DNA of 10,807 nucleotides from an uncultured Chloroflexota bacterium (GCA_913031095.1 CAJWGH010000013.1:1-10807); one strand, 5' to 3'. Positions 1 through 5,508 are shown, numbered from the stretch's first letter. The notes: a model not told the origin generated them from the sequence alone. Program-made: numbers and translations.

Positions 1-773
1 TGTTCGCTGGGGAAGTTGGTACTCCACGTTTGCTGAATCTGTTCGATCGGCTTGAGATGAAGACCACTTGGTTCGTTCCTGGACACTCGATAGAAACGTT
101 CCCCACGGAATGCAAGATGATTGTGGAAGGCGGTCACGAGATGGGGATGCACGGCTATTCCCACGAGAACCCTATCGCTATGTCTCCAGAACAGGAAGAG
201 GCGGTGTTAGTGAAGTGCATCGATTTGATCACTGGGGTTTCTGGCAGCCGTCCTACAGGCTACGTGGCTCCTTGGTGGGAGTTCAGTCACATCACCAACG
301 AGTTGCTGCAGAAGCACGGCATAAAGTACGACCACAGTCTGATGCATCGGGATTTTGAATGCTATTACGTGCGGAAAGGTGACAGCTGGACCAAAATCGA
401 CTACTCCAAGCCCGCCGAGCATTGGATGCACGCCCTGGTACGGGGAGAAGAAACGGACCTGGTGGAGATTCCCGCCAACTGGTACCTGGACGACTTGCCT
501 CCGATGATGTTCATCAAGAAGGCTCCGAACAGCCATGGTTTCACCAATCCTAGGGATATAGAGCAAATGTGGCGAGACCAATTTGATTTTGTTTATCGGG
601 AATATGACGAGGCGGTGTTTCCGATCACCATCCACCCTGATGTCAGCGGTCGACCTCAAGTGCTGCTGATGCTGGAGCGGTTGGCGGCATACATCATGTC
701 CCATGATGGGGTGACGTTTAAGACTTTCAATGAGATTGCAGATGATTTTATGGCCCGACACCCACGGGGATAG
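1..773 (+). CDS. Polysaccharide deacetylase family protein (CE4 / NodB homology), 5' end missing
   Basis: The reading frame is open from base 3, so the gene begins before the window. The TTG near base 30 is not a real start, because family-like residues ([11 protein letters not shown]) precede it. The metal-binding pair is seen as HGYSHE (bases 150-167), which in CE4 enzymes supplies two His ligands. TWFVPGHS precedes it, a TGYVAPWWE loop follows, and [11 protein letters not shown] lies near the C-terminus, an arrangement typical of the PuuE / HpPgdA-like branch. The catalytic Asp motif of the family would lie upstream, out of sight. These enzymes remove N-acetyl or related groups from polysaccharides, or hydrolyse cyclic amides; the substrate here is unknown. 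The protein ends at TAG 771-773. A small hairpin (792-806, stem TCGCCA/TGGTGA) follows without a T-run. Family call firm; specificity unknown. Confidence 0.93.
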   Translation, partial: FAGEVGTPRLLNLFDRLEMKTTWFVPGHSIETFPTECKMIVEGGHEMGMHGYSHENPIAMSPEQEEAVLVKCIDLITGVSGSRPTGYVAPWWEFSHITNELLQKHGIKYDHSLMHRDFECYYVRKGDSWTKIDYSKPAEHWMHALVRGEETDLVEIPANWYLDDLPPMMFIKKAPNSHGFTNPRDIEQMWRDQFDFVYREYDEAVFPITIHPDVSGRPQVLLMLERLAAYIMSHDGVTFKTFNEIADDFMARHPRG

Positions 774-808
774 GCTGTAAGCTCGCCACACTCGCCATTT
801 TGGTGACG

Positions 809-871
809 GCTAGAATCCAGGCCGGTTGCATAGGTCAACGTTGATTCTGTGAAAGAATATCGGATTCTAGC
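809..871. repeat. Inverted motif pair GCTAGAATCC / GGATTCTAGC
   Basis: A perfect 10-base inverted repeat, GCTAGAATCC (809-818) and GGATTCTAGC (862-871), encloses 43 bases. Inside are two more small inverted repeats, GTTG/CAAC (825-828, 836-839) and ATTCT/AGAAT (844-848, 854-858), plus the palindrome TCAACGTTGA (835-844). As RNA this could form a three-way junction; as DNA the arms contain TAGAAT, which resembles a -10 box. The same core recurs near 2520, 2612, 3962 and 4064. No flanking target duplication is seen. Confidence 0.6.
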
Positions 872-1047
872 GGGGACTGGAATGGAGGGAAGACGCGGGT
901 TCAACCCCGGTCACAGGTATGCCGCACAACCGTTGCCATGATTCTTCCGTGGTTAAGGTTGGCAGATTATTGGCGGCCTAAGGCTCTTCTTAGAATGGCA
1001 GCCGGGTTGAAGACCTCGGGTATACAACGATCCCCAAAAGTCCTGCG
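870..1047 (+). ncRNA. Candidate structured RNA, 6S RNA-like fold
   Basis: There is no plausible reading frame here, but a long rod can be drawn by hand. The closing stem is GCGGGGACT (870-878) with AGTCCTGC (1040-1047), with one bulge. A second helix is TTCAACCC(C)GG (901-910) with CCGGGTTGAA (1002-1011). A bubble follows, with TCACAGGTAT (911-920) on the 5' side and a small hairpin CTAAG/CTTAG (978-982, 989-993) on the 3' side. The terminal arm is GCCGC/GCGGC (921-925, 972-976), CAACC/GGTTG (927-931, 957-961) and CCATG/CGTGG (936-940, 948-952). Length near 180, a bubble about 45 bases from the 5' end and a hairpin in the 3' bubble strand all resemble 6S RNA, which binds the RNA polymerase holoenzyme. 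No promoter is clear. The strand is chosen because a T-rich terminator follows on +. The identity is inference. Confidence 0.4.
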
Positions 1048-1070
1048 ATGATTTGACGGGTCTTTTCTGT
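1036..1070. terminator. Terminator-like hairpin between convergent units
   Basis: The stem AAAAG-t-CCTG (1036-1045) pairs with CGGG-t-CTTTT (1057-1066) with one T-T mismatch and one G-U pair, followed on + by CTGTTT. On the minus strand the same hairpin ends in CTTTT, so it could stop both the candidate RNA (+) and the 123-aa gene (-). Its left arm overlaps the closing stem proposed for the RNA, so the two folds compete. Confidence 0.45.
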
Positions 1071-1084
1071 TTGGTGGGTGGGTT

Positions 1085-1456
1085 TTACCGTTGGCCGTAC
1101 ATCGGTTTGAAGAAGCTGTGTAGAAAGTTGCGGCCGTGGGCCCATGCGTGGCACCGTTTCAGTACGTTATCAGGGATCTTCTCGCCGGATCTGTGAGTGA
1201 CGCGGAAGGCTTCGTAACTCTTCAGCTCCGGCGGAACGTCCGAGGTGAAAATCAGTTCGCATTCTGAAGCCGATAAGAATAGTTTCAACGCCTCAAATCC
1301 CTTTGGCTTCTTGTTGGGCGTTTGGTAGACGAACAACTCCGTGGCGCCAATCAATTCGTCCAGGTGGTCGTTGCCGTTCCCTCGGCCGCCGCCCTGGCGC
1401 AACTGCTCCCGGTTAAATCCGGCGTTCGTCAGGCTGCCCCGTCCGCGTAAAGTCAT
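1085..1456 (-). CDS. Hypothetical protein, 123 aa
   Basis: I do not recognise this protein. From ATG (1456-1454) it starts MTLRGRGSLTNAG, has a Gly/Arg/Asn-rich linker (GGGRGNGNDH), a middle segment beginning ELIGATELFVYQTP, and a basic, His/Trp/Phe-containing C-terminus ending FFKPMYGQR. No signal peptide or membrane segment is visible. A TTG twelve codons upstream (1492) is also in frame, giving 135 aa; neither start has a strong ribosome site. It lies downstream of the SMP-30 gene on the same strand with a gap of about 117 bases and a weak terminator in between, so co-transcription is possible. The balanced composition and globular-looking mix of residues make it more credible than the opposite-strand frame. 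The mixed basic and acidic character does not suggest a function. Confidence 0.6.
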   Translation of the reverse strand: MTLRGRGSLTNAGFNREQLRQGGGRGNGNDHLDELIGATELFVYQTPNKKPKGFEALKLFLSASECELIFTSDVPPELKSYEAFRVTHRSGEKIPDNVLKRCHAWAHGRNFLHSFFKPMYGQR

Positions 1457-1549
1457 GGTTTTTATTCTCGCTAGATTGTTGATGTTGGGCAAGGTCCGGA
1501 GAAGCCATCACTCAACGATATCTCCAATCTTAGTGGAAAATCCCGTCGT

Positions 1550-1572
1550 AAGAAAACCCGGCTGCGCCGCCG
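1550..1572 (-). terminator. Weak terminator after the SMP-30 gene
   Basis: Read on the minus strand, CGGC (1572-1569), a six-base loop and GCCG (1562-1559) are followed by GG then TTTTCTT. The stem is only four pairs, so it would be leaky at best and may let transcription run into the 123-aa gene. Confidence 0.3.
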
Positions 1573-1573
1573 A

Positions 1574-2476
1574 CTAGGGGAATAGGGCCCAGCCGGTCAT
1601 GTCTGTCTCGGCTTTGAAGAGATGTCCCTCAGCGCTGGTTACGTACAGGGTCGAACGGCCTGGTCCGCCAAAGACACAATTGGTCGGCCGGACGCAGGGC
1701 ACCGGGTGCGTCTCGATAATCCGGCCTTTGGGGTCGAAAACATAGATCAGCGGACCAGGTCCAGACTGAGGCCAACCGGCGGTGGCAATGATGTTTCCTT
1801 CTTCGTCCAAGCACATGCCGTCGATGCCGCGCTGGGCGTCGCGTTTGTTGGTGCCGAAGGCGTGAAGGGTGTCGTAGGGGCCGAGAGAGCCGTCATCCCG
1901 GATGGGATAGGCCCGCAGTTCGCGATCTATACTGGCGTCGTCACTGTTGCTCTCCGCTACATAGAGGGTCTTGCCGTCGATGGACACCAGGATGCCGTTG
2001 GGCATGGTGCTGTCGGTTTCGACCCTCGCCACGGAGTAATCTCCGTCTTCCTGGGGAGTCGCGCAGAGCACGGCGCGGAGGCCCGGCTCTTCCGTCTCCG
2101 ATTCGTCGATGTTGGTGGCGTTCCAAGGGTTGGTGAACCAGATGCGCCCTTGCCGGTCCACAGCTAGGTCGTTGGGGGTGTTCAGCTGATGGCCGTCAAA
2201 TTCGTCGGCGACCACTACATTGCTGCCGTCGGGGTCGAAGCGTAGGATGGCGCGGCCGCCGGAGCAGCAGCCGAAGAGACGACCCTGTTCGTCATGGGCT
2301 AGGCCGTTGGTGCGGTTAGTGCCTTCACGCCAGACCGTTATCTCGTCGGTCTTGTGGTCACAGCGGTAGATGCGACTAGCTGCGATGTGAGTGAATAGCA
2401 GGTTCTCGCCGTCCCATACCGGGCCTTCGGTAACGCTGCCGTAGGGTTTGTTAAGCAGTTGAAAACGCCAACTCAT
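1574..2476 (-). CDS. SMP-30 / gluconolactonase / LRE family lactone hydrolase
   Basis: 300 aa, the usual size for a six-bladed beta-propeller of the SMP-30/regucalcin family, which hydrolyses sugar lactones or related esters in the cytoplasm using a divalent metal. The expected ligands are visible: Glu18 in TEGPVWDG, Asn102 in NTPNDLAVD, Asn160 in MPNGI and Asp219 in GIDGMCLDEEGN. Typical blade signatures are IWFTNP, LYVAES and LYVTSAEGHLF near the C-terminus. No signal peptide is present. The start ATG has a good ribosome site, GGAGG, nine bases upstream. It is divergent from lepB and has a possible promoter at 2521-2549. The substrate (gluconolactone, xylonolactone or other) cannot be told. 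The nearby hydroxyacid dehydrogenase and FAD oxidase would suit sugar-acid breakdown, but that link is inference. Confidence 0.93.
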   Translation of the reverse strand: MSWRFQLLNKPYGSVTEGPVWDGENLLFTHIAASRIYRCDHKTDEITVWREGTNRTNGLAHDEQGRLFGCCSGGRAILRFDPDGSNVVVADEFDGHQLNTPNDLAVDRQGRIWFTNPWNATNIDESETEEPGLRAVLCATPQEDGDYSVARVETDSTMPNGILVSIDGKTLYVAESNSDDASIDRELRAYPIRDDGSLGPYDTLHAFGTNKRDAQRGIDGMCLDEEGNIIATAGWPQSGPGPLIYVFDPKGRIIETHPVPCVRPTNCVFGGPGRSTLYVTSAEGHLFKAETDMTGWALFP

Positions 2477-2520
2477 GGGGAAGTTCCTCCGTATTCTGGA
2501 AGCAATTCGCGTAGAGCCAG

Positions 2521-2549
2521 ATTCTAGCAGACGGTGGTAATGCGAACAA
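2521..2549 (-). promoter_or_regulatory. Possible promoter of the SMP-30 gene
   Basis: On the minus strand TGC-TAGAAT (-10 at 2526-2521 with a TG extension) lies 17 bases after TTGTTC (2549-2544). The -35 matches TTGACA at only three positions, so the extended -10 carries the call. Transcription would start near 2514, giving a leader of about 38 bases. Confidence 0.4.
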
Positions 2550-2553
2550 ACGG

Positions 2554-2584
2554 CGGTCTCCAGCCACGAGACCGATGCTATACT
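2554..2584 (+). promoter_or_regulatory. lepB promoter with overlapping palindrome
   Basis: An extended -10, TGC-TATACT (2576-2584), lies 37 bases before the lepB start. The place where a -35 should be is occupied by a perfect 7-base inverted repeat, CGGTCTC (2554-2560) and GAGACCG (2568-2574), with a 7-base spacer. This is the geometry expected of an operator for a dimeric regulator; that function is inference. The nine bases of the -10 are identical to those before the cyclodeaminase gene at 5500-5508. Confidence 0.45.
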
Positions 2585-2621
2585 TTTTCCAAGCTATCTG
2601 CATAAGGCGGACTAGAATCCA

Positions 2622-3284
2622 TTGGCGCGTGTTGGCAGAGAAATATTCGAAGCGGTGGCCCTTGCCGCAGTGGTGTTCTTGCTGTTGCAGACCACGGTGC
2701 GTAACTTCAAGGTGGACGGTTCCAGCATGGACCCCACTTTAGAGAGCGGTCAGTACCTGTTGGTGAATCGACTGGTATACCTGAACGTCGACATGGACCG
2801 GCTATCCAAGATAGTCCCGTTCTGGAGCGGTGAAGAGGACTCTTCTCGGCACGCCATCCATGCTCCTAAACGGGGTGAGATTATTGTGTTTGAATTCCCA
2901 GATAAAAACCCTAACAACTCCAGAAAGGACTTTGTGAAAAGGGTGGTCGGCCTGCCCGGTGAAACGATCCGCATGCATGCTGGGGAAATATTCGTGAATG
3001 AAGAAGTACTGGACGAGCCGTATCTGTTGGAGAAAGACAGGTCAAACGCCCAGGAGATAACACTGGGAGAAGGAGAATATTACGTTCTCGGGGATAATCG
3101 TGACCACAGCAACGACTCCCGTGCTTGGGGGGTGGTCCCGAAAGAAAATGTGAAGGGCAAGGTGTGGATGGTGTATTGGCCGGCGACTAGGATCCAATTA
3201 ATACACATTCTGGACAAGATACCCGGCTTCTTATGGGCCGCTCCGGCCTCGTCTTTCGGCCTTTGGGTGAAGGGGATTTCCTAG
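2622..3284 (+). CDS. lepB: Signal peptidase I
   Basis: 220 aa, normal for a single-anchor type I signal peptidase, the membrane protease that cuts signal peptides from exported proteins. An N-terminal membrane segment (about residues 10-23, AVALAAVVFLLLQ) is followed by the catalytic Ser35 in GSSMDPTL and the general base Lys106 in DFVKRVVGLPGE. The conserved box LGDNRDHSNDSRAWG lies at 156-170. TTG 2622 is chosen as start: an in-frame TAG is just upstream (2613-2615), the short RxxxE stretch before the membrane segment suits the family, and AAGGCGG lies 11 bases before it. The first alternative is a GTG about 11 codons in, which would cut into the anchor. The stop overlaps the stop of the convergent Rieske gene. 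The upstream promoter carries a palindrome, so expression may be regulated. Confidence 0.94.
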   Translation: MARVGREIFEAVALAAVVFLLLQTTVRNFKVDGSSMDPTLESGQYLLVNRLVYLNVDMDRLSKIVPFWSGEEDSSRHAIHAPKRGEIIVFEFPDKNPNNSRKDFVKRVVGLPGETIRMHAGEIFVNEEVLDEPYLLEKDRSNAQEITLGEGEYYVLGDNRDHSNDSRAWGVVPKENVKGKVWMVYWPATRIQLIHILDKIPGFLWAAPASSFGLWVKGIS

Positions 3285-3604
3285 CTGTTAGGCGGTCCGA
3301 CCAGGATGTCGTCGCCGTCGATCTGGACGTTGAAGACCCGAAGTGGTGTGTTGGCCGGTGGGTTTGTCGGCACCCCAGTGATACAGTTGAACGCCCCGCC
3401 GTGCAGCGGGCACTCCACTTCGTCGCCTCTCAAGTCACCCTCTGACATAGAAGCATAGGCGTGAGTGCAGATGTCATCAAGAGCATGGATGTTGCCGTCA
3501 ACATTGACGAGCAGTACTTGCTCATCATCTACTTCCACTGCGATCATCTCACCAGGTCGAATCTCACTTACCTGAGCAACTTTGATAAAGCCTGCTTCAG
3601 CCAT
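3281..3604 (-). CDS. Rieske [2Fe-2S] ferredoxin-type protein
   Basis: 107 aa, the length of a stand-alone soluble Rieske protein. The cluster motif is complete: CTH (Cys46, His48) and CPLHG (Cys65, His68), separated by 16 residues. Such proteins pass single electrons to partners such as ring-hydroxylating oxygenases, or act as NirD-like small subunits; no oxygenase or nitrite reductase gene is next to it, so the partner is unknown. ATG 3604 is preferred, with AGGAG 11 bases upstream; an in-frame GTG at 3616 directly abuts that AGGAG and is a poor start. No signal peptide or membrane helix is present, so it is cytoplasmic and not the bc1-type protein. Its stop and the lepB stop share the four-base palindrome CTAG. 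A promoter is visible at 3655-3684. Confidence 0.93.
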   Translation of the reverse strand: MAEAGFIKVAQVSEIRPGEMIAVEVDDEQVLLVNVDGNIHALDDICTHAYASMSEGDLRGDEVECPLHGGAFNCITGVPTNPPANTPLRVFNVQIDGDDILVGPPNS

Positions 3605-3654
3605 GTTTGTGTTCACTCCTATGCGGTATCTGGCTCCGTATCTGCCCGAGAGAC

Positions 3655-3684
3655 ATTATAGAGGAGTGGTATGGTGAATTTGAA
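3655..3684 (-). promoter_or_regulatory. Promoter of the Rieske gene
   Basis: On the minus strand a consensus TATAAT (3660-3655) lies 18 bases after TTCAAA (3684-3679, four of six matches). It lies about 50 bases before the ATG, giving a leader of about 45 bases with AGGAG near its end. Confidence 0.5.
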
Positions 3685-3716
3685 GGGCAGTTGAACGGAA
3701 TAAAGGTCCGAGTCTG

Positions 3717-3746
3717 TGGACAGCCGAGCGGACGGCTGCCTATAAT
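3717..3746 (+). promoter_or_regulatory. Promoter of tRNA-Ser, with palindrome in the spacer
   Basis: TGGACA (3717-3722, five of six) and a perfect TATAAT (3741-3746) are separated by 18 bases, the best sigma70-type promoter on the plus strand. The spacer contains the perfect inverted repeat CAGCCG/CGGCTG (3721-3726 and 3733-3738), which could be an operator or be incidental. Transcription would start near 3753, about 63 bases before the tRNA. Confidence 0.6.
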
Positions 3747-3757
3747 GGCTCAGGTCC

Positions 3758-3810
3758 CAGGGGTTCCCGGCGGCAAGCATATCCGGGTCCTGTGGGCGGG
3801 TTTACCCGCC
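3758..3810 (+). other. Structured 5' leader of the tRNA-Ser transcript
   Basis: Two hairpins sit between promoter and tRNA. The first is CAGG/CCTG (3758-3761, 3789-3792) stacked on CCCGG/CCGGG (3766-3770, 3783-3787). The second is GGCGGG-TTTA-CCCGCC (3795-3810), ending five bases before the mature 5' end. They may guide leader processing or be an attenuator-like element; there is no T-run after the second one. Confidence 0.45.
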
Positions 3811-3815
3811 AAGCT

Positions 3816-3905
3816 GGAGAGGTGCCGGAGCGGCCGAACGGGCACGACTGGAAATCGTGTAGGGGAGCAATCTTCTCGCGGGTTCGAATCCCGCCCTCTC
3901 CGCCA
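3816..3905 (+). tRNA. tRNA-Ser (anticodon GGA)
   Basis: The cloverleaf is complete. The acceptor GGAGAGG (3816-3822) pairs fully with CCTCTCC (3895-3901), followed by the discriminator G and an encoded CCA (3903-3905). The anticodon stem CACGA/TCGTG (3843-3847, 3855-3859) holds the loop CTGGAAA with anticodon GGA at 3850-3852, reading UCC and UCU. A long variable arm (GGGAG..CTTCTC) marks it as class II. The T-arm is GCGGG-TTCGAAT-CCCGC. The gene is transcribed from the promoter at 3717-3746. Confidence 0.97.
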
Positions 3906-3961
3906 TGCTTCTTTCCCTATAGCGTCGATCCCGCGGCTATTTGTCACGTCAGCTAACTTCG

Positions 3962-4073
3962 TAGAATCCCTTTCATGAGAAAGCCGTGGCAGTCAATGGC
4001 GCGCTAGAAGGCGCGGGTTTGGACACGGCGTTTCATGCGGCCCTAGATCTATGGGCATGTGTAGGATTCTAGC
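3962..4073. repeat. Motif pair TAGAATCC / GGATTCTAGC enclosing a foldable segment
   Basis: The outer arms TAGAATCC (3962-3969) and GGATTCTA (4064-4071) are complementary. Inside, GCCGTG/CACGGC (3983-3988, 4024-4029) encloses CGCGC/GCGCG (4000-4004, 4011-4015). A second arm, CAT..GCCC/GGGC-ATG (4034-4043, 4053-4059), caps the near-palindrome TAGATCTA. Together these make a three-way junction of about 110 bases, with the same outer stem as the element at 809-871. Whether it acts as RNA or as a DNA element is unknown. Confidence 0.5.
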
Positions 4074-4096
4074 GAAATATCACTACCAGTGACCTG

Positions 4097-4117
4097 GCGC
4101 CTGGCAGGCCCAGGCGC
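4097..4117. repeat. Strong hairpin GCGCCTGG / CCAGGCGC
   Basis: A perfect 8-base inverted repeat with a 5-base loop (CAGGC). The bases TGGCGC (4095-4100) can instead pair with GCGCCA (4145-4150), around a second hairpin CTAGCT/AGCTAG (4123-4128, 4137-4142), so two mutually exclusive folds exist. No T-run is present on either side. Confidence 0.5.
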
Positions 4118-4362
4118 ATACGCTAGCTCACACTCTAGCTAGGTGCGCCATGGACGGCTTTTGACTGTTCGCATATATGGTGACCAGCGTCGAGAGATTG
4201 CCAACACCCATTTGGCCGAATGCCACGAACACACCCATATCATTCGCCGGAACGAATCTGAATCAGAAACATGCCATTATAATCTGACCAACGCTTACCG
4301 GCACGTAGTGCAGCTATTACCACTGCTCGGGGGTCGTGCAATCCCCGCCCAACCTGCAAAGG

Positions 4363-4376
4363 GGCGGATTTCCGCC
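4363..4376 (-). terminator. Weak hairpin downstream of the dehydrogenase gene
   Basis: GGCGG-ATTT-CCGCC flanked by extra complementary bases, 36 bases after the dehydrogenase stop on the minus strand. It is followed by CCTTTGC, not a proper T-run, so terminator activity is uncertain. Confidence 0.3.
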
Positions 4377-4411
4377 ACCAAGGCGCTGAACACCTGGGAC
4401 TTTATCCGGAA

Positions 4412-5407
4412 CTAGATGCCTAGCGTCTCGTATACCTCTGGGTTGGCACATTCTTCGAGGCGCTCACCCTTCAGTCCTGCGATTAGGTTCCTGGCCGCTA
4501 GAAGATGCATCTCCCGGCGGGAGCCGCTGGAGGCGCTGCCGATGTGAGGCAGGACCACCACATTGTCCAGGCCTAGGATGGGATGGTTGGGAGGCACAGG
4601 TTCGGGGTCGAAAACGTCCAGCCCTGCCCCTGCGATCCAGCCCTTGGTCAAGGAGTTATACAGTGCTTCAGTGTCCACCACCGGCCCGCGTGAAAGGTTA
4701 ATTAGGATAGCCGACTTCTTCATGCTTCTCAGTTGCTTCTCGCCGATGAAACCGTGGGTTTCAGGAGTCAATGGTACATGGAGGGAGATAAAGTCAGACT
4801 CCGCCAACACCCGTTTGAATGATGCATACTTGAAGCCGAACTCTTTCTCAACGTCGCGCTTTCTGGTGCGGGAGTGGTAGAGGACCTTCATATCGAATCC
4901 CAGCGCCCTTTTGGCAGTCTCTATGCCGATGCCCCCGAGGCCCACAACACCCAGGGTGCTACCATTGACCTCTGATCCCAGCCAGAACATGGGGTGGTGG
5001 GAGATTTTCCAATTCCCGTCGCGGACCCACTTGTCGCTCTCGACTACTCGCCGGGCGACTGCCAACAGCAGAGCGAAAGCCAAGTCGGCGGTGGATTTTG
5101 CCAGTACCCCAGGGGTGTACCCAACCAGTATCTCCCGCCTGGTGGCTTCCGGAATGTCTATGTTGTCCAACCCGACCGCAACTTGGCTCAACACTTTGAG
5201 TTTTGGCGCGGCGTCCAGAAGAGGGCCGTCGATGCGATCCATGACGTTGATGATGGCGGCGTCGACGTCGGACAAAGCTTCCTTGAGTTGTTCCGGAGAA
5301 GGCGGCTCGTCGTGGGGCCAGAGTTCTATCTCGGCGGTCTTTTCGATGAGGTCCAAGGCGTCGGGAAATATCTGCCGTGAAACGTAAACTCGGGGTTTGA
5401 ACATCAT
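4412..5407 (-). CDS. D-isomer specific 2-hydroxyacid dehydrogenase (glyoxylate/hydroxypyruvate reductase-like)
   Basis: 331 aa, full length for the family, which interconverts 2-oxoacids and D-2-hydroxyacids with NAD(P)H in the cytoplasm. The Rossmann motif GVVGLGGIG is at 153-161. The catalytic triad is visible as Arg240 (LSRGPVVD), Glu269 (DVFDPEP) and His288 (LPHIGSAS). The sequence YHSRTR after the second beta strand (about 177-182) is of the kind that favours NADP(H), as in GRHPR-type enzymes. Start ATG 5407 has GGGAAG seven bases upstream; a second ATG follows directly. It is divergent from the cyclodeaminase-family gene. Glyoxylate, hydroxypyruvate or 2-ketogluconate are all possible substrates; phosphoglycerate is less likely because the long regulatory C-terminus of SerA is absent. 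Confidence 0.93.
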   Translation of the reverse strand: MMFKPRVYVSRQIFPDALDLIEKTAEIELWPHDEPPSPEQLKEALSDVDAAIINVMDRIDGPLLDAAPKLKVLSQVAVGLDNIDIPEATRREILVGYTPGVLAKSTADLAFALLLAVARRVVESDKWVRDGNWKISHHPMFWLGSEVNGSTLGVVGLGGIGIETAKRALGFDMKVLYHSRTRKRDVEKEFGFKYASFKRVLAESDFISLHVPLTPETHGFIGEKQLRSMKKSAILINLSRGPVVDTEALYNSLTKGWIAGAGLDVFDPEPVPPNHPILGLDNVVVLPHIGSASSGSRREMHLLAARNLIAGLKGERLEECANPEVYETLGI

Positions 5408-5447
5408 CGAAATTCTTCCCTTAACTCAAGCTGCGTATTCGTCAGTA

Positions 5448-5456
5448 ATTGTAGCA
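5448..5456 (-). promoter_or_regulatory. Extended -10 promoter of the dehydrogenase gene
   Basis: On the minus strand TGC-TACAAT (5456-5448) is an extended -10, with only a poor -35 (ATCAAT, 17 bases before). The leader would be about 35 bases, with GGGAAG close to the ATG. Confidence 0.45.
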
Positions 5457-5499
5457 AAGGAAGAGGCGGAATTGATGCCTATTCTGAGGAAATCCCCGG

Positions 5500-5508
5500 T
5501 GCTATACT
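5500..5508 (+). promoter_or_regulatory. Extended -10 promoter of the cyclodeaminase-family gene
   Basis: TGC-TATACT (5500-5508), identical to the element before lepB at 2576-2584, with no recognisable -35. Transcription would begin near 5515, about 60 bases before the ATG. Confidence 0.5.

Larger units (their letters stand above)
2520..2620. repeat. Two GATTCTAG-type motifs in opposite orientation
   Basis: GATTCTAGC (2520-2528) and CTAGAATCC (2612-2620) are the same core as the pairs at 809/862 and 3962/4064, but in the reverse order, facing outward. The left one coincides with the proposed -10 of the SMP-30 gene; the right one lies directly before the lepB start codon. Confidence 0.55.
3906..4411. 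other. Intergenic stretch rich in inverted repeats, no convincing gene
   Basis: About 500 bases between tRNA-Ser and the dehydrogenase stop. No frame here has a ribosome site and a protein-like sequence. It holds the motif pair 3962-4073, a strong hairpin at 4097-4117, further inverted repeats at 4123-4142 and around 4210-4255 (CGAATG/CATTCG, ATTCG/CGAAT), a TATAAT on + at 4278-4283, and the weak terminator at 4363-4376. It may contain a small RNA or the remains of a lost gene. Confidence 0.5.

Noticed and set aside
207..791. 194-codon frame opposite the deacetylase gene
   Set aside because: Antisense shadow; the plus-strand frame carries the family motifs.
809..871. Inverted motif pair as terminal repeats of a miniature transposon
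   Set aside because: No target-site duplication is visible and the interiors of the pairs are unrelated, so insertion is not supported.
890..915. T-arm-like GGGTTCAACCCC suggesting a tRNA or tmRNA end
   Set aside because: The five-base T-stem does not pair, and no acceptor, anticodon arm or CCA can be placed around it.
1622..2167. 181-codon frame opposite the SMP-30 gene
   Set aside because: Antisense shadow of a gene with complete metal-ligand motifs.
3880..3905. tRNA-Ser 3' end as an attachment site for an integrated element
   Set aside because: No repeat of the tRNA 3' end and no integrase in the window.
4143..4415. 90-codon frame on + starting with GTG, in the gap before the dehydrogenase
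   Set aside because: No ribosome site, composition rich in His/Arg/Thr without a hydrophobic pattern, overlaps hairpins and the end of the dehydrogenase gene, no recognisable family.
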